This document shows positions 17,301 through 26,774 of a stretch of DNA of 64,000 nt, piece after piece. Source of the DNA: Flavobacterium sp. I3-2 (GTDB lineage: Bacteria; Bacteroidota; Bacteroidia; Flavobacteriales; Flavobacteriaceae); assembly GCF_013389595.1 (NCBI RefSeq), contig NZ_CP058306.1:620001-684000 (forward strand), given 5' to 3'. How positions within the stretch are numbered: the stretch's first letter is position 1; the number at the start of each line of letters is the position of its first letter. The position numbers and the translations under genes are program-made. The notes beneath the pieces are model-generated. The model was given only the letters and a program-made list of their open reading frames with translations, had not been told where the DNA came from and did not search any database.

Positions 17301-18254
17301 ATGAAAAAATTGCTTTTATTATTATTTGTTTCTATAAATGCTTTTGCTCAAGAGAAGTACGAGGCTTTTGAATTTGAGGGTAAATTTGGTGTTGTAAATA
17401 CAAATACTTTAGAAGAGTTTGTTATTCCTACATTCGATAGTTATGCACCCGTTTTCGAAGACGATGTTGCTGTTACACAAAAAGCTGAACTGTATCTTTT
17501 TGATAAAATGACAGGCGAACAAAAAAAATTCACATCACATTATGATATATTTTACAGTTCATCTAATGAAAAATATTTTTATTTTAAAGAAGATAAAAAA
17601 GGAGTAGTTGTACCTACAAAAAAATCGAATCAGACAATCAATTTTGACAAAAATTATCAAAGTATTGAAAGTATTTATGGTAATTTATTAGCGAAAAATA
17701 AAGAATCTTATGATGTTTTTTCTAAAGATAATTACGACAAACCTAAATGGGAAAATATTAGAGCTGAAGATATATACAATGATTATTTTTTAAATAAAAA
17801 AACTAAAGAAATACAAAAGATTATTATTCTTTACGGAAAAGAAAATGTGTTGGTATATGACGATTCGTTTGATTTAATTAAAGAATATAAAGAAGCTGTA
17901 ACGAATCAAAAAAAATTATTCGAATTAATTTCTAGCGATTTTGAAGTTCATGACAAAAACTTTATGACAGATGGAAGAGAACGTGATATTAAATCTTGGG
18001 AATTTGTAAATGATAATGACTTTACAATAATCACTTTAAAAGAGAAAAATATATCTTTTAAAATAAAAGGTGATTATGTATTGTCAAACTTAAAAATATA
18101 CTATAGTTACAGAAATGAGAAAGAAATAGAAAATTGGATTTCTTTGATAGATACAACGTCAAAAATGAAAGTTTCTTTTATAATAGATTTTGATAACAAT
18201 AAAATTTTATTACCTAAAAAATATCAAAAATTACTAAATATAAAAATGTTATAA
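17301..18254 (+). CDS. Secreted WG-repeat-like protein 1
   Basis: A 317-residue protein with an 18-residue signal peptide (LLLLFVSINAFAQ). The mature start KFGVVNTNTLEEFVIPTFDS resembles one WG repeat (Lys-x-Gly-Val-Ile-Asn then Pro-x-Phe-Asp), and weaker repeats of about 50-60 residues may follow; the C-terminus IDFDNNKILLPKKYQKL closes with a similar pattern. The first ~30 residues almost match the 41071 protein while the bodies diverge strongly. It lies 8 bases upstream of a related gene at 18263, so they probably form an operon, divergent from copy B. Function unknown; WG assignment is tentative. Confidence 0.72.
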   Translation: MKKLLLLLFVSINAFAQEKYEAFEFEGKFGVVNTNTLEEFVIPTFDSYAPVFEDDVAVTQKAELYLFDKMTGEQKKFTSHYDIFYSSSNEKYFYFKEDKKGVVVPTKKSNQTINFDKNYQSIESIYGNLLAKNKESYDVFSKDNYDKPKWENIRAEDIYNDYFLNKKTKEIQKIIILYGKENVLVYDDSFDLIKEYKEAVTNQKKLFELISSDFEVHDKNFMTDGRERDIKSWEFVNDNDFTIITLKEKNISFKIKGDYVLSNLKIYYSYRNEKEIENWISLIDTTSKMKVSFIIDFDNNKILLPKKYQKLLNIKML

Positions 18255-18262
18255 TTTACTTT

Positions 18263-19195
18263 ATGAAAAAAACATTATTATTCTGTTTGTTGTTTGTATC
18301 TACTTTTATTTACGCACAAAAAAAATATGCTGTATTTGGAATTGACAATAAATTTGGGGTTGTAAATATTCTAACAGGTGACGAATTTATTAAACCAGAA
18401 TTCGTGCAAAATAAAATCTTTTTTCGAGATTTTATTTCTTTTGTAACCAATGATGAATTGATTTTGTTTAATAAAATTGACGGAGAAAAATCGATTTACA
18501 AAAAGACACAAGATGATAGCTTTTATTTAAGAGATTTGGTTTCTAAAATGGGAGAAAGTTCGTTACGACTTCATATTATAGAAGATAATAAAAGTAAAGT
18601 TGTAAATTCTGAGAACGAGAAAATAGTTCTTCCAAAACAATATTTAAAATTAGAAAGTACAAAAGAATTGCTTTTTGGAATTAATGATGATAATACTATC
18701 GATGTTTTTAAATATAAAAATTTGAACGAAATAATTTTAACTATAAAAGCATCTAATTTTATTAATGAAAGAATTTATAAAGCAGGCTCGGAAGATTATA
18801 AACGTTATTATGTTTTTTATACGGATAATGGCATATTTGTGTATAATGATAATTTTGAATTAGCTAAAAGCTATGATAAGAGTGGGAAAAATAACAACGA
18901 AATTTTAAATATTTTAAAAGAAGATTTCGTTACGTCAGAAGTAATAACTCAAGGTATGTATTGGGAAGATTGGTACCTAAAATATTCAAATGAATATACT
19001 ATTTTTGAATTTGAAGGCATGCCTTATTTTAAATTAAAAGGTGATTTTGATTTGATTACTAACGATTGGCGCTTTATAGAAATTAAAGATAAAAAAACAA
19101 ATAAGAAATATTTTTTTTATTTCGATGTTGAAAATAGAAGAATATCGCTTCCTAAAAAAGTACAAAATGAATTTGACCTTCAGTTTTTAAATTAA
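18263..19195 (+). CDS. Secreted WG-repeat-like protein 2
   Basis: A 310-residue protein with a signal peptide (about residues 1-19, ending IYAQ) and the same plan as the 17301 protein: mature start KKYAVFGIDNKFGVVN, a middle block ending in FFYFDVENRRISLPKKVQNE. The signal peptide differs from the other two relatives, so it is the most divergent of the three. The 8-base gap to the upstream gene suggests cotranscription. No counterpart lies beside the right-arm gene at 41071. Function unknown. Confidence 0.7.
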   Translation: MKKTLLFCLLFVSTFIYAQKKYAVFGIDNKFGVVNILTGDEFIKPEFVQNKIFFRDFISFVTNDELILFNKIDGEKSIYKKTQDDSFYLRDLVSKMGESSLRLHIIEDNKSKVVNSENEKIVLPKQYLKLESTKELLFGINDDNTIDVFKYKNLNEIILTIKASNFINERIYKAGSEDYKRYYVFYTDNGIFVYNDNFELAKSYDKSGKNNNEILNILKEDFVTSEVITQGMYWEDWYLKYSNEYTIFEFEGMPYFKLKGDFDLITNDWRFIEIKDKKTNKKYFFYFDVENRRISLPKKVQNEFDLQFLN

Positions 19196-19197
19196 AG

Positions 19198-19228
19198 AAA
19201 ACGCTCAACTGTTAAGTTGAGCGTTTCA
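19198..19228. terminator. Bidirectional terminator between WG-like operon and gcvP
   Basis: AACGCTCAACT and AGTTGAGCGTT form an 11-bp perfect stem with a GTTA loop, flanked by an A-run and T-rich sequence, between convergent genes. Confidence 0.8.
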
Positions 19229-19247
19229 TTTTATAATAAGAAATTAA

Positions 19248-22097
19248 TTAAGCTTCCATGTATGCTTCGATTGGAGCACAAGAACAAACTAAGTTTCTAT
19301 CTCCGAATGCATCATCAATTCTACGAACAGTTGGCCAGAATTTGTTTTCAGAAACATATTCTAATGGATAAGCTGCTTGTTGACGTGAATAAGGTTGTTC
19401 CCAAGTTTCAGCAGTTAACATCGCTAAAGTATGAGGTGCATTTTTTAACACGTTGTTTGTGTCTTCTGCAGTTGCAGCTTCGATTTCTTTACGAATCGAA
19501 AGCATTGCATCACAGAAACGATCTAATTCAGCTAAATCTTCAGATTCAGTTGGTTCAATCATTAAAGTTCCAGCAACAGGGAAAGAAACTGTTGGAGCGT
19601 GGAATCCGTAGTCCATTAAACGCTTCGCAATGTCAGTAACTTCAATTCCGTTAGCTTTGAACATACGACAATCGATGATCATTTCGTGAGCTGCACGTCC
19701 GCGTTCTCCAGAATATAATACTTCGTATCCTTCTTGTAAACGCGCTTTCATATAGTTTGCATTTAAGATAGCAGTTTCTGTAGATTTTCTTAAACCTTCA
19801 GCACCTAACATCGAAATGTAACCGTAAGAAATTAAACATACTAAAGCCGATCCGTAAGGTGCAGCAGAAATAGCTGTAATTGCGTTATCTCCTCCAACTT
19901 TTACAACTGGATTTGTAGGTAAAAACTCAACTAAATGTTTAGCTACACAAATTGGTCCAACACCTGGTCCACCACCTCCGTGAGGAATTGCAAATGTTTT
20001 GTGTAAGTTTAAGTGACAAACGTCAGCTCCAATTGTTGCTGGATTTGTTAATCCAACTTGAGCGTTCATGTTTGCACCATCCATATAAACTTGACCACCA
20101 TTTTCATGGATTAAGTTTGTGATTTCGATAATTGATGATTCGTAAACACCGTGAGTTGATGGGTAAGTAATCATTACACAAGATAAATTATCTTTATGTA
20201 ATTCAGCTTTTGCTCTTAAATCTTCAACATCGATATTACCTTCTTCAGTTGTTTTTGTAACTACTACTTTCATACCAGCCATTGCAGCAGAAGCAGGGTT
20301 TGTTCCGTGTGCAGATGATGGAATTAAAGCAATGTTACGGTGACCTTCTCCACGAGATTCATGGTAAGCGCGAATCACCATTAATCCTGCGTATTCTCCT
20401 TGAGCTCCTGAGTTTGGTTGTAAAGTTGTACCTGCAAAACCAGTGATTACATTTAACTGTTGTTCTAATTTATGTAACATCGTTAAGTAACCTTCTGCCT
20501 GAGAAGCTGGTGCAAAAGGGTGCATGTTTGCCCAGTTTGGTAAACTTAAAGGTAACATTTCTGCAGCAGCATTTAATTTCATTGTACAAGATCCTAAAGA
20601 AATCATAGAATGATTTAAAGCTAAATCTTTACGCTCTAATTTTTTGATATAACGCATCAATTGAGATTCTGATTGATACGTATTGAAAACCTCATGTTCT
20701 AAGAAAGTAGATGTTCTTTCTAAACTTACAGGAACTAAAGCTAAACCAGATAATTCTGTAACTGTTTCAAAAGATTTTCCTGCAACTTCAGCAAAAATAG
20801 CAACTACTTGATTAACATCTTTTAAAGAAGTTGTTTCGTTTACTGTAATTGATACGTGATTTGCATCTGCATAGAAGAAGTTGTATCTGTTTTTCTCAGC
20901 AATTTCTTTAACTTTAGCAGCTTCAGCTTTGACTAAAATCGTATCGAAATATGCATCGTTTGCTTGCTCGAATCCTAATTTAGCTAATTCAGTTTCGATA
21001 GTAACAGCTGTTGCATGAACGTTGTTTGCAATAAAACGTAAACCTTTTGGTCCGTGATAAACGGCGTACATTCCTGCCATAACAGCTAATAAAACTTGAG
21101 CCGTACAAATGTTTGAAGTTGCTTTTTCACGTTTGATGTGTTGCTCACGAGTTTGTAAAGCCATACGTAATGCACGGTTTCCGTTTGTGTCTTGAGAAAT
21201 TCCGATGATACGACCCGGCATTGAACGTTTGTACTCTTCTTTCGTTGCGAAGAAACCAGCGTGTGGTCCACCAAATCCTAATGGAATACCAAAACGTTGT
21301 GTCGTTCCTACAACAACATCAGCGCCCATTTCTCCTGGTGATTTTAAACGAACTAATGATAAAATATCTGCTGCAACTGCAACTTTAATATCTTTCGTTT
21401 TTGCTGTATTGATAAAATCTCCGTAATCATGAACTTGTCCGTATTTACCTGGATATTGTAACATAACTCCAAAGAATTCTTCTGAGAAGTTAAAAGTTTC
21501 GTGATTTCCAACAACTAATTCAACACCGATTGGAGTAGAACGCGTTTGTAAAACAGATAAGGTTTGAGGTAAAACTTCTTCAGAAACGAAGAATTTATTT
21601 GCGTTATTTTTCTTTTGATCTCTAGTTCTTACATCAAACAAAAGAGCCATTGCTTCAGCAGCAGCAGTACTTTCGTCTAATAAAGATGCATTCGCGATTT
21701 CCATTCCAGTTAATTCAATAACTGTAGTTTGGAAATTTAATAAAGCTTCTAAACGACCTTGAGCGATTTCAGCTTGGTAAGGCGTGTAAGCCGTGTACCA
21801 TCCTGGGTTTTCAAAAATATTACGTTGAATAACAGCAGGAACAATCGCTTCGTTGTAACCTAAACCGATCATTGATCTGAATACTTTGTTTTTAGCTCCT
21901 AATTCAGTAATATGGCTCATGTACTCATATTCTGTCATTGCAGGATCTAATTCTAAATCTTTTTGTAAACGGATTTTATCTGGGAAAGTCTCAAATAATA
22001 ATTGGTCCATGTCTTTAACACCAACGGTATTAAACATATGTGGCAAATCGGTCGGTCTTGGTCCGATGTGTCTTAAAGCAAATGCATTTGTTTTCAT
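19248..22097 (-). CDS. gcvP: Glycine dehydrogenase (decarboxylating), P-protein
   Basis: A 949-residue full-length P-protein of the glycine cleavage system, which decarboxylates glycine and passes the aminomethyl group to lipoyl-GcvH. Both halves of the fused form are present. The N-terminal half begins FALRHIGPRPTDL; the C-terminal half carries the PLP-lysine motif LHKTFAIPHGGGGPG (Lys at about residue 698) and the conserved GSCTMKLNAAAEM at about 502-514. The length is standard. The gene stands alone with its own promoter-like TAATTTTG; gcvT and gcvH are not in the window. Confidence 0.97.
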   Translation of the reverse strand: MKTNAFALRHIGPRPTDLPHMFNTVGVKDMDQLLFETFPDKIRLQKDLELDPAMTEYEYMSHITELGAKNKVFRSMIGLGYNEAIVPAVIQRNIFENPGWYTAYTPYQAEIAQGRLEALLNFQTTVIELTGMEIANASLLDESTAAAEAMALLFDVRTRDQKKNNANKFFVSEEVLPQTLSVLQTRSTPIGVELVVGNHETFNFSEEFFGVMLQYPGKYGQVHDYGDFINTAKTKDIKVAVAADILSLVRLKSPGEMGADVVVGTTQRFGIPLGFGGPHAGFFATKEEYKRSMPGRIIGISQDTNGNRALRMALQTREQHIKREKATSNICTAQVLLAVMAGMYAVYHGPKGLRFIANNVHATAVTIETELAKLGFEQANDAYFDTILVKAEAAKVKEIAEKNRYNFFYADANHVSITVNETTSLKDVNQVVAIFAEVAGKSFETVTELSGLALVPVSLERTSTFLEHEVFNTYQSESQLMRYIKKLERKDLALNHSMISLGSCTMKLNAAAEMLPLSLPNWANMHPFAPASQAEGYLTMLHKLEQQLNVITGFAGTTLQPNSGAQGEYAGLMVIRAYHESRGEGHRNIALIPSSAHGTNPASAAMAGMKVVVTKTTEEGNIDVEDLRAKAELHKDNLSCVMITYPSTHGVYESSIIEITNLIHENGGQVYMDGANMNAQVGLTNPATIGADVCHLNLHKTFAIPHGGGGPGVGPICVAKHLVEFLPTNPVVKVGGDNAITAISAAPYGSALVCLISYGYISMLGAEGLRKSTETAILNANYMKARLQEGYEVLYSGERGRAAHEMIIDCRMFKANGIEVTDIAKRLMDYGFHAPTVSFPVAGTLMIEPTESEDLAELDRFCDAMLSIRKEIEAATAEDTNNVLKNAPHTLAMLTAETWEQPYSRQQAAYPLEYVSENKFWPTVRRIDDAFGDRNLVCSCAPIEAYMEA

Positions 22098-22130
22098 CTA
22101 CAATAAAAATAATTTTAGTTGTGTAATTCG

Positions 22131-22138
22131 CAAAATTA
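22131..22138 (-). promoter_or_regulatory. -7 element upstream of gcvP
   Basis: TAATTTTG on the minus strand matches TAnnTTTG and lies 33 bases before the gcvP ATG. No clear -33 TTTG is seen. No glycine riboswitch-like structure is evident in the short leader. Confidence 0.5.
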
Positions 22139-22235
22139 AAACTTTTTATTTGGATATATCTAATTATTTATCATTTAATTGAATGTCTTTTTTGAAATAT
22201 TATAACGATTCAATTTTTTAACTTTTATTATTGTT

Positions 22236-22260
22236 TTTATTTGGACTTTGTCTAAATAAA
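22236..22260. promoter_or_regulatory. Fur-like palindromic operator
   Basis: TTTATTTGGAC and GTCTAAATAAA form an inverted repeat with 10 of 11 positions paired around a TTT centre. It overlaps the -33 element of the TonB receptor promoter, an ideal place for repression. The ATTTAGAC/GTCTAAAT half-sites resemble Fur-type boxes, and the downstream genes look like iron or siderophore uptake genes. The regulator identity is inferred. Confidence 0.6.
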
Positions 22261-22270
22261 TGTAATTTTG
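22240..22270 (+). promoter_or_regulatory. Promoter of the TonB receptor/DUF4374 operon
   Basis: TTTG (22240-22243), a 19-base spacer and TAATTTTG (22263-22270) match both Bacteroidota promoter elements. The TTG inside the -7 element lies in frame with the gene and could be misread as its start. Confidence 0.75.
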
Positions 22271-22285
22271 CCAAAAAAAAATATA

Positions 22286-24733
22286 ATGCAGTTCAAGAGT
22301 TTTTTATTCTTTTTTGTTTTCTTAATTAATTTCAGTGCAATGCACGCGCAATTTAAAGTTTATGGTGTTGCTTATGATGGATCTGGTAATAAATTAACAT
22401 CTGCTGAGGTTTCGATTGTTAATGAAATAGGTTCGAAGTCTGTTTTTAGCGATAATGACGGAAATTATGTCTTTGACAATATTGCAAATGGAAATTATCA
22501 ACTATTTGTTTCTGTTGGTGCTTATCACGAACAAATTCAAATAGAAGTTAAAAACTCAAATCTGCAAAAGGATATCTATTTATTTTCTTACAATAGTGGT
22601 CAGAATTTAGACGATATGCTTATTCATGTTGAATCAATAAAATCTCAATTAGAGAAAGAAGGTTACGCGATGAATGTAATCGAAACAAAAGAAGCAGCGC
22701 TACGTAATATACAAACAAATGAACTTTTAGACCGTTCTGTTGGTGTTCGAGTAAGACAAAATGGAGGATTAGGTGCTGCAGTTAATTATAATTTAAACGG
22801 AATGTCAGGTAATGCTGTTCGTATTTTTATTAACGGATTGCCGATTTCAACTTACGGCTCTTCATTTGATTTAAATAGTATTCCGCCTGCATTAATCGAA
22901 CGTATTGAAGTATATAAAGGTGTTGTTCCAATTCATCTGTCGGACGATATTTTAGGTGGAGCTATTAATATCATCTTAAAGAAAAATTTAAGTAACTCAG
23001 TAAATGCTTCTGTTTCTTATGGTTCGTTCAATACGTTTCAAACGAATTTAAACGGAATGTTTAGAAATCAAAAAACAGGTTTGACTTTTAAAGCTTCGGG
23101 GTTTCATAATTATTCGGATAACGATTATACTATTTGGGGAAAGTTTGCTAGAAATATAGACGCTTTTGGACAATACGAATTTGTAAAAGTTAAACGATTT
23201 AACGATAAATATAAATCGACAGGTGGTAGAGTTGAAGTAGGTTTTACAGACGTTAAATGGGCTGATAGTTTTATGTTAGGATTTAATTCGTCAAAAGCTT
23301 ATAACGAAATTCAGCATGGCCTTTATATGACTATTCCTTATAAAGGAAGATTTACAGAAAGTAATGCGCAAATTTTTAGCTTAGAATACGCAAAGAAAAA
23401 TCTTTTTACTGACGGATTAGATTTTACTTTAAGCGGAATGATTAGTGATAGAAAACAAGTTGTTAATGATACGGTTTCTGATCGTTATAATTGGTATGGC
23501 GATGTTGTAAAAGGTATTTATGGTGAAGTTATTAAAACTGATAAAGGAGCGCAACAAGGTGCACCAACTTTAAATCATATCAATAGAAATATTAAAACAT
23601 TTAGATCAGGTGTAAGTTATGAATTTATTGAAAATCATGCTTTGATGCTTAATCATCATTTGTATGATATTAACAGAACTGATGAAGATCAATTAAAGCC
23701 AATCTCTCAAAGAGTTTACGCGACTGAAAATTTCTTACAAAAAAATATAACTTCATTTGCTTATGATTTTAGAGTTTTTGAAAATAAACTAAAAGGAAAT
23801 ATTTTTACGAAACTCTATTCTCAACGTATCAAGCAAGTAAATCCAACTTCGGTACTTGTTGACGGAAATCCAACAAAAGTTGACAATGTCAAAACAAGTA
23901 ATTTATCAGAAACGGGTTACGGACTAGCAACTTCTTATTTAATTACGCCTTCAATTGTAATTTTGTTTTCAGCAGAAAAGGCATTGAGATTACCATCTGA
24001 GAATGAAATATTTGGTGATCCTTCTGAAAATATGATTTCTAATCTTGGTTTAAAACCAGAGATAAGTAATAATTATAATCTTGGATTTAAATTTGGGTCT
24101 TATCGAATCAATAAACATAAATTTTCGATTTCAGGATCAGGTTTTATCAGAGATACCAAAGATAAAATTATAAGAAAAGTTGATAACAGAATTAATGAAG
24201 CTTTGCAAACGGCACCTTTTACGAACTTAGGAAAATCTAAAAGTATTGGTTTTGAGGCTGAATTAAGTTATAGTTTTAACGAGAGATTGATTTTTAATGG
24301 AAATTTATCTCGTTTCCAGACCTTATCAAATTTAAAATATGACGAAAATGGAAATATTTTCGATAATTATAGAGAACAAGTTCCAAACGAACCCTTTTTC
24401 ACAGCAAATGCATCTTTACAATATCAGTTAAATGATATTTTTATGAAACAAAGCAAGTTGTTTTTGAATTATAACTTTGGTTTTGTTGAATCATTTTATA
24501 CCGTTTGGTCTATGCCTAAAGGAATCTCTAATAGAGATGATATTTTAAAAGAATCAGAAACGCCAAAGCAATTTATTCAAGATTTAGGTTTTAGTTATGT
24601 ATTTCCAAAAAATCAATTTGTAGTAAGTTTTGATGCTAAAAATATTTTCAATAATCAAGCTTACGACAACTTTGCTGTTCAAAAACCAGGAAGAGCTTTT
24701 TACTTAAAAATCAATTATACATTTAATAAATAA
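22286..24733 (+). CDS. TonB-dependent outer-membrane receptor, probable iron/siderophore type
   Basis: An 815-residue receptor. After a signal peptide (ending MHAQ), a carboxypeptidase-like domain occupies about residues 22-100. A plug domain follows (about 115-235, with RIEVYKGVVPIHLSDDILGG), then a beta-barrel ending ...KINYTFNK. The ATG at 22286 is chosen because an upstream TTG lies inside the -7 element. It is followed after 5 bases by a DUF4374 lipoprotein gene, and the promoter carries a Fur-like palindrome. Together these suggest uptake of iron bound to a siderophore or similar ligand; the exact ligand is unknown. It lacks SusC-type signatures. Confidence 0.88.
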   Translation: MQFKSFLFFFVFLINFSAMHAQFKVYGVAYDGSGNKLTSAEVSIVNEIGSKSVFSDNDGNYVFDNIANGNYQLFVSVGAYHEQIQIEVKNSNLQKDIYLFSYNSGQNLDDMLIHVESIKSQLEKEGYAMNVIETKEAALRNIQTNELLDRSVGVRVRQNGGLGAAVNYNLNGMSGNAVRIFINGLPISTYGSSFDLNSIPPALIERIEVYKGVVPIHLSDDILGGAINIILKKNLSNSVNASVSYGSFNTFQTNLNGMFRNQKTGLTFKASGFHNYSDNDYTIWGKFARNIDAFGQYEFVKVKRFNDKYKSTGGRVEVGFTDVKWADSFMLGFNSSKAYNEIQHGLYMTIPYKGRFTESNAQIFSLEYAKKNLFTDGLDFTLSGMISDRKQVVNDTVSDRYNWYGDVVKGIYGEVIKTDKGAQQGAPTLNHINRNIKTFRSGVSYEFIENHALMLNHHLYDINRTDEDQLKPISQRVYATENFLQKNITSFAYDFRVFENKLKGNIFTKLYSQRIKQVNPTSVLVDGNPTKVDNVKTSNLSETGYGLATSYLITPSIVILFSAEKALRLPSENEIFGDPSENMISNLGLKPEISNNYNLGFKFGSYRINKHKFSISGSGFIRDTKDKIIRKVDNRINEALQTAPFTNLGKSKSIGFEAELSYSFNERLIFNGNLSRFQTLSNLKYDENGNIFDNYREQVPNEPFFTANASLQYQLNDIFMKQSKLFLNYNFGFVESFYTVWSMPKGISNRDDILKESETPKQFIQDLGFSYVFPKNQFVVSFDAKNIFNNQAYDNFAVQKPGRAFYLKINYTFNK

Positions 24734-24738
24734 TCAAA

Positions 24739-26070
24739 ATGAAAAACAAATTATTTAAATTCATAACTTTTAGTGTAGTAGCTTCTGCTTTTGTTTTTAC
24801 AAGTTGTTCTAGTGATGATAGTTCACCAACCGATGAAACAAAACCAATAGAACCTCAAGATCGTTGGATAACAGTTGCTGGTGCTAAAATGGGAACTGAT
24901 GGAACTCCAGGTGATGGAAATGGTGGTACTGTAGTTTATGCAGTATCTAAAACTCAAGCAAAAGATCCTGAATTTTCGATTTCAGCTTATGATAATGGTT
25001 TCGCAGTACATTCGCAAAGAACTGCACGTTTACAATCAACTCAAGATGGTAAAGTTTTATTTAATATACAATATACTGGTGTTGACGGAGGTCAGCTAGA
25101 TAAATATAATGTTTTAGGAGGAAATGCTTTTGGATTTATAAAAGGTGCAAATGCTTCTCAATATGTTGGGACTTCACCTCGTTGGGCAAAATTATTTGAC
25201 GGAGATAAAACGGGAATTGCAGTAAATGTAACTACACCAGCTGCTAATAATGCAAATGATACAAGCCTTCCTTTTAAATATTATAGAGGAACAGCAACAG
25301 TATTAGCCTTAGATTTGGAAAATACTTCAATTAAAGGTTACAAAACATACGAACTACCGTTAAGTACACAAGAAGAATTAGAAGGACATCATATTTTTAG
25401 ACTTGATTCTCCTGTTTTAAACAAGGCTGGAAACAAATTGATTATTGGAACTTGGATGAGACAAACCAACCCAACGACTGGACAAAACGGTTTTACAAAT
25501 GGGCGTTTAGGTACAAAATCAATTGTTGTTGATTATCCTTCATTAGAAAATCCAACAATAATTACTTCTGAAGTTGATAATGGAGATACAAGTGGTTACC
25601 GTAGTTTTAACGCATTCGTTGCAGATGACGGAAATATGTATCAGGCAACTCAAAGAGGTACTAAAGGTTCTCATATATTAAAAATTGGACAAAACAATCA
25701 ATATGATAATTCATATGTATTTAGTTTAGATTCAGCTTTAGGAGTAACTGGAACTTATGTTGATTCTTGGAGATATGCTGGTAATGGAATTGCTTATGTA
25801 ATGTACACTTACTCGGGTACAGAACAAGGATTTGTTGCTCGTGTTGATTTAAATGCTAAAACAGCTTCACAAGTAAACTTACCTTACGAAGCAGATTTAA
25901 ATTTTGGACAATATCAAGGATTTGTTGTTGATGGAGACGAAGTTTATATTGCTGTAACACCAGTAGGTAAAGATGGTAATATCTATATTTTAAACAGTAA
26001 AACTGGAGCTGTAACTAAAGGAGCAAAATTAATTAATAAACCAGGTAATCATTATATTGGTGTTTTTTAA
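24739..26070 (+). CDS. DUF4374-like surface lipoprotein, partner of the TonB receptor
   Basis: A 443-residue lipoprotein with lipobox FTSC (Cys23) followed by a Ser/Asp-rich linker, as in surface-exposed lipoproteins. The mature part is beta-rich with repeating strand-turn units such as DDGNMYQATQRGTKGSH and DGDEVYIAVTPVGKDGN, consistent with the beta-propeller fold expected for DUF4374. It begins 5 bases after the TonB receptor gene, so the products probably act together. In Bacteroides thetaiotaomicron the xenosiderophore system pairs a TonB receptor (XusA) with a surface lipoprotein (XusB) that I believe is of this type; homology here is inferred from layout and appearance. Confidence 0.75.
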   Translation: MKNKLFKFITFSVVASAFVFTSCSSDDSSPTDETKPIEPQDRWITVAGAKMGTDGTPGDGNGGTVVYAVSKTQAKDPEFSISAYDNGFAVHSQRTARLQSTQDGKVLFNIQYTGVDGGQLDKYNVLGGNAFGFIKGANASQYVGTSPRWAKLFDGDKTGIAVNVTTPAANNANDTSLPFKYYRGTATVLALDLENTSIKGYKTYELPLSTQEELEGHHIFRLDSPVLNKAGNKLIIGTWMRQTNPTTGQNGFTNGRLGTKSIVVDYPSLENPTIITSEVDNGDTSGYRSFNAFVADDGNMYQATQRGTKGSHILKIGQNNQYDNSYVFSLDSALGVTGTYVDSWRYAGNGIAYVMYTYSGTEQGFVARVDLNAKTASQVNLPYEADLNFGQYQGFVVDGDEVYIAVTPVGKDGNIYILNSKTGAVTKGAKLINKPGNHYIGVF

Positions 26071-26095
26071 TTTTCAAATGTCTTAATTCTTAATT

Positions 26096-26128
26096 TTTGT
26101 TAATTAATTATATTTTATTTAAATTTGT
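26096..26128 (+). promoter_or_regulatory. Promoter of the OmpA-like lipoprotein gene
   Basis: TTTG (26096-26099), a 21-base spacer and TAAATTTG (26121-26128) fit the Bacteroidota consensus, 20 bases before the ATG. It separates this gene from the iron-uptake pair. Confidence 0.7.
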
Positions 26129-26147
26129 ATTTTAAATATAGTTTTTT

Positions 26148-26651
26148 ATGAAAAAGAGAATATTATTAATTGCAATTTTTGCTGGTATTTTAAGTTTTAC
26201 ATCTTGTAAGTCAAAGAAAAATAACAAAGTACAAGAAGAACCTGAAGTAGTTGAAATTGTTGAGAGCGAAGTTGTTACTGAAGTTGTTAAAACCGAAGAA
26301 GGAACAAAATTAATTTTTGCTTCTGATTTACTTTTCGCAACGAACTCTTATACTTTAACTACGCAAGAAGAAGGTGCTTTGAAAGATTTTGTGAAATTGC
26401 TTAATAAGAAAAAGAACAGAGACAAGAAAATTAGAATTGACGGATATACAGACAACACTGGAACAGTTCAGTATAACAATGTTTTGTCTGAAAACAGGGC
26501 TAATTCTGTTATGAAATATCTTGAAGCAGAAGGTATTGAAACTTCAAGAATGTCAACTAAAGGATTTGGGCAATCTAAACCAGTTGCTGATAATAATACA
26601 CCTGAAGGAAGACAAAAAAACAGAAGAGTAGAAATAACAATTTTAGATTAA
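26148..26651 (+). CDS. OmpA-family peptidoglycan-associated lipoprotein
   Basis: A 167-residue lipoprotein with lipobox FTSC (Cys20), then a Lys-rich and Glu/Val-rich linker (about 21-55). An OmpA C-terminal domain (about 60-167) follows, with IRIDGYTDNTG, NNVLSENRANSVMKYL and GFGQSKPVADNNTPEGRQKN-type motifs that bind peptidoglycan. It probably anchors the outer membrane to the wall. It has its own promoter and a very strong terminator, so it is likely monocistronic. Confidence 0.92.
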   Translation: MKKRILLIAIFAGILSFTSCKSKKNNKVQEEPEVVEIVESEVVTEVVKTEEGTKLIFASDLLFATNSYTLTTQEEGALKDFVKLLNKKKNRDKKIRIDGYTDNTGTVQYNNVLSENRANSVMKYLEAEGIETSRMSTKGFGQSKPVADNNTPEGRQKNRRVEITILD

Positions 26652-26670
26652 ATTTCACTTATTATATTAA

Positions 26671-26711
26671 AAAAAGGAAAATTTCATGTTGTATTGAAAT
26701 TTTCCTTTTTT
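26671..26711 (+). terminator. Strong hairpin terminator after the OmpA-like gene
   Basis: AAAAAGGAAAATTTCA and TGAAATTTTCCTTTTT form a perfect 16-bp stem with an 8-base loop, ending in a T-run. Confidence 0.88.
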
Positions 26712-26755
26712 ATTTTTAAGTACTAAATTGAAACAAGACCCGAGAAATTGTTTAT

Positions 26756-26763
26756 TATCTTTG
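26756..26763 (+). promoter_or_regulatory. -7 element upstream of the UbiA-like gene
   Basis: TATCTTTG matches TAnnTTTG, 11 bases before the ATG at 26775. No TTTG -33 element at standard spacing is visible. Confidence 0.5.
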
Positions 26764-26774
26764 ATGATTAAATA

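Larger units (their letters stand above)
15772..17370. repeat. Left arm of a large inverted duplication
   Basis: This block contains two tandem minus-strand copies of a small secreted gene, their 129-base leaders, and the first ~70 bases of a divergent WG-like gene. It matches 41958-43561 in inverted orientation and in the same gene order. Near-identity is directly visible over the leaders and the 17228-17370 intergenic/start region; the gene bodies match closely with scattered substitutions. The arms are about 1.6 kb each and about 24.6 kb apart. Arm ends are estimated by eye. Confidence 0.85.
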
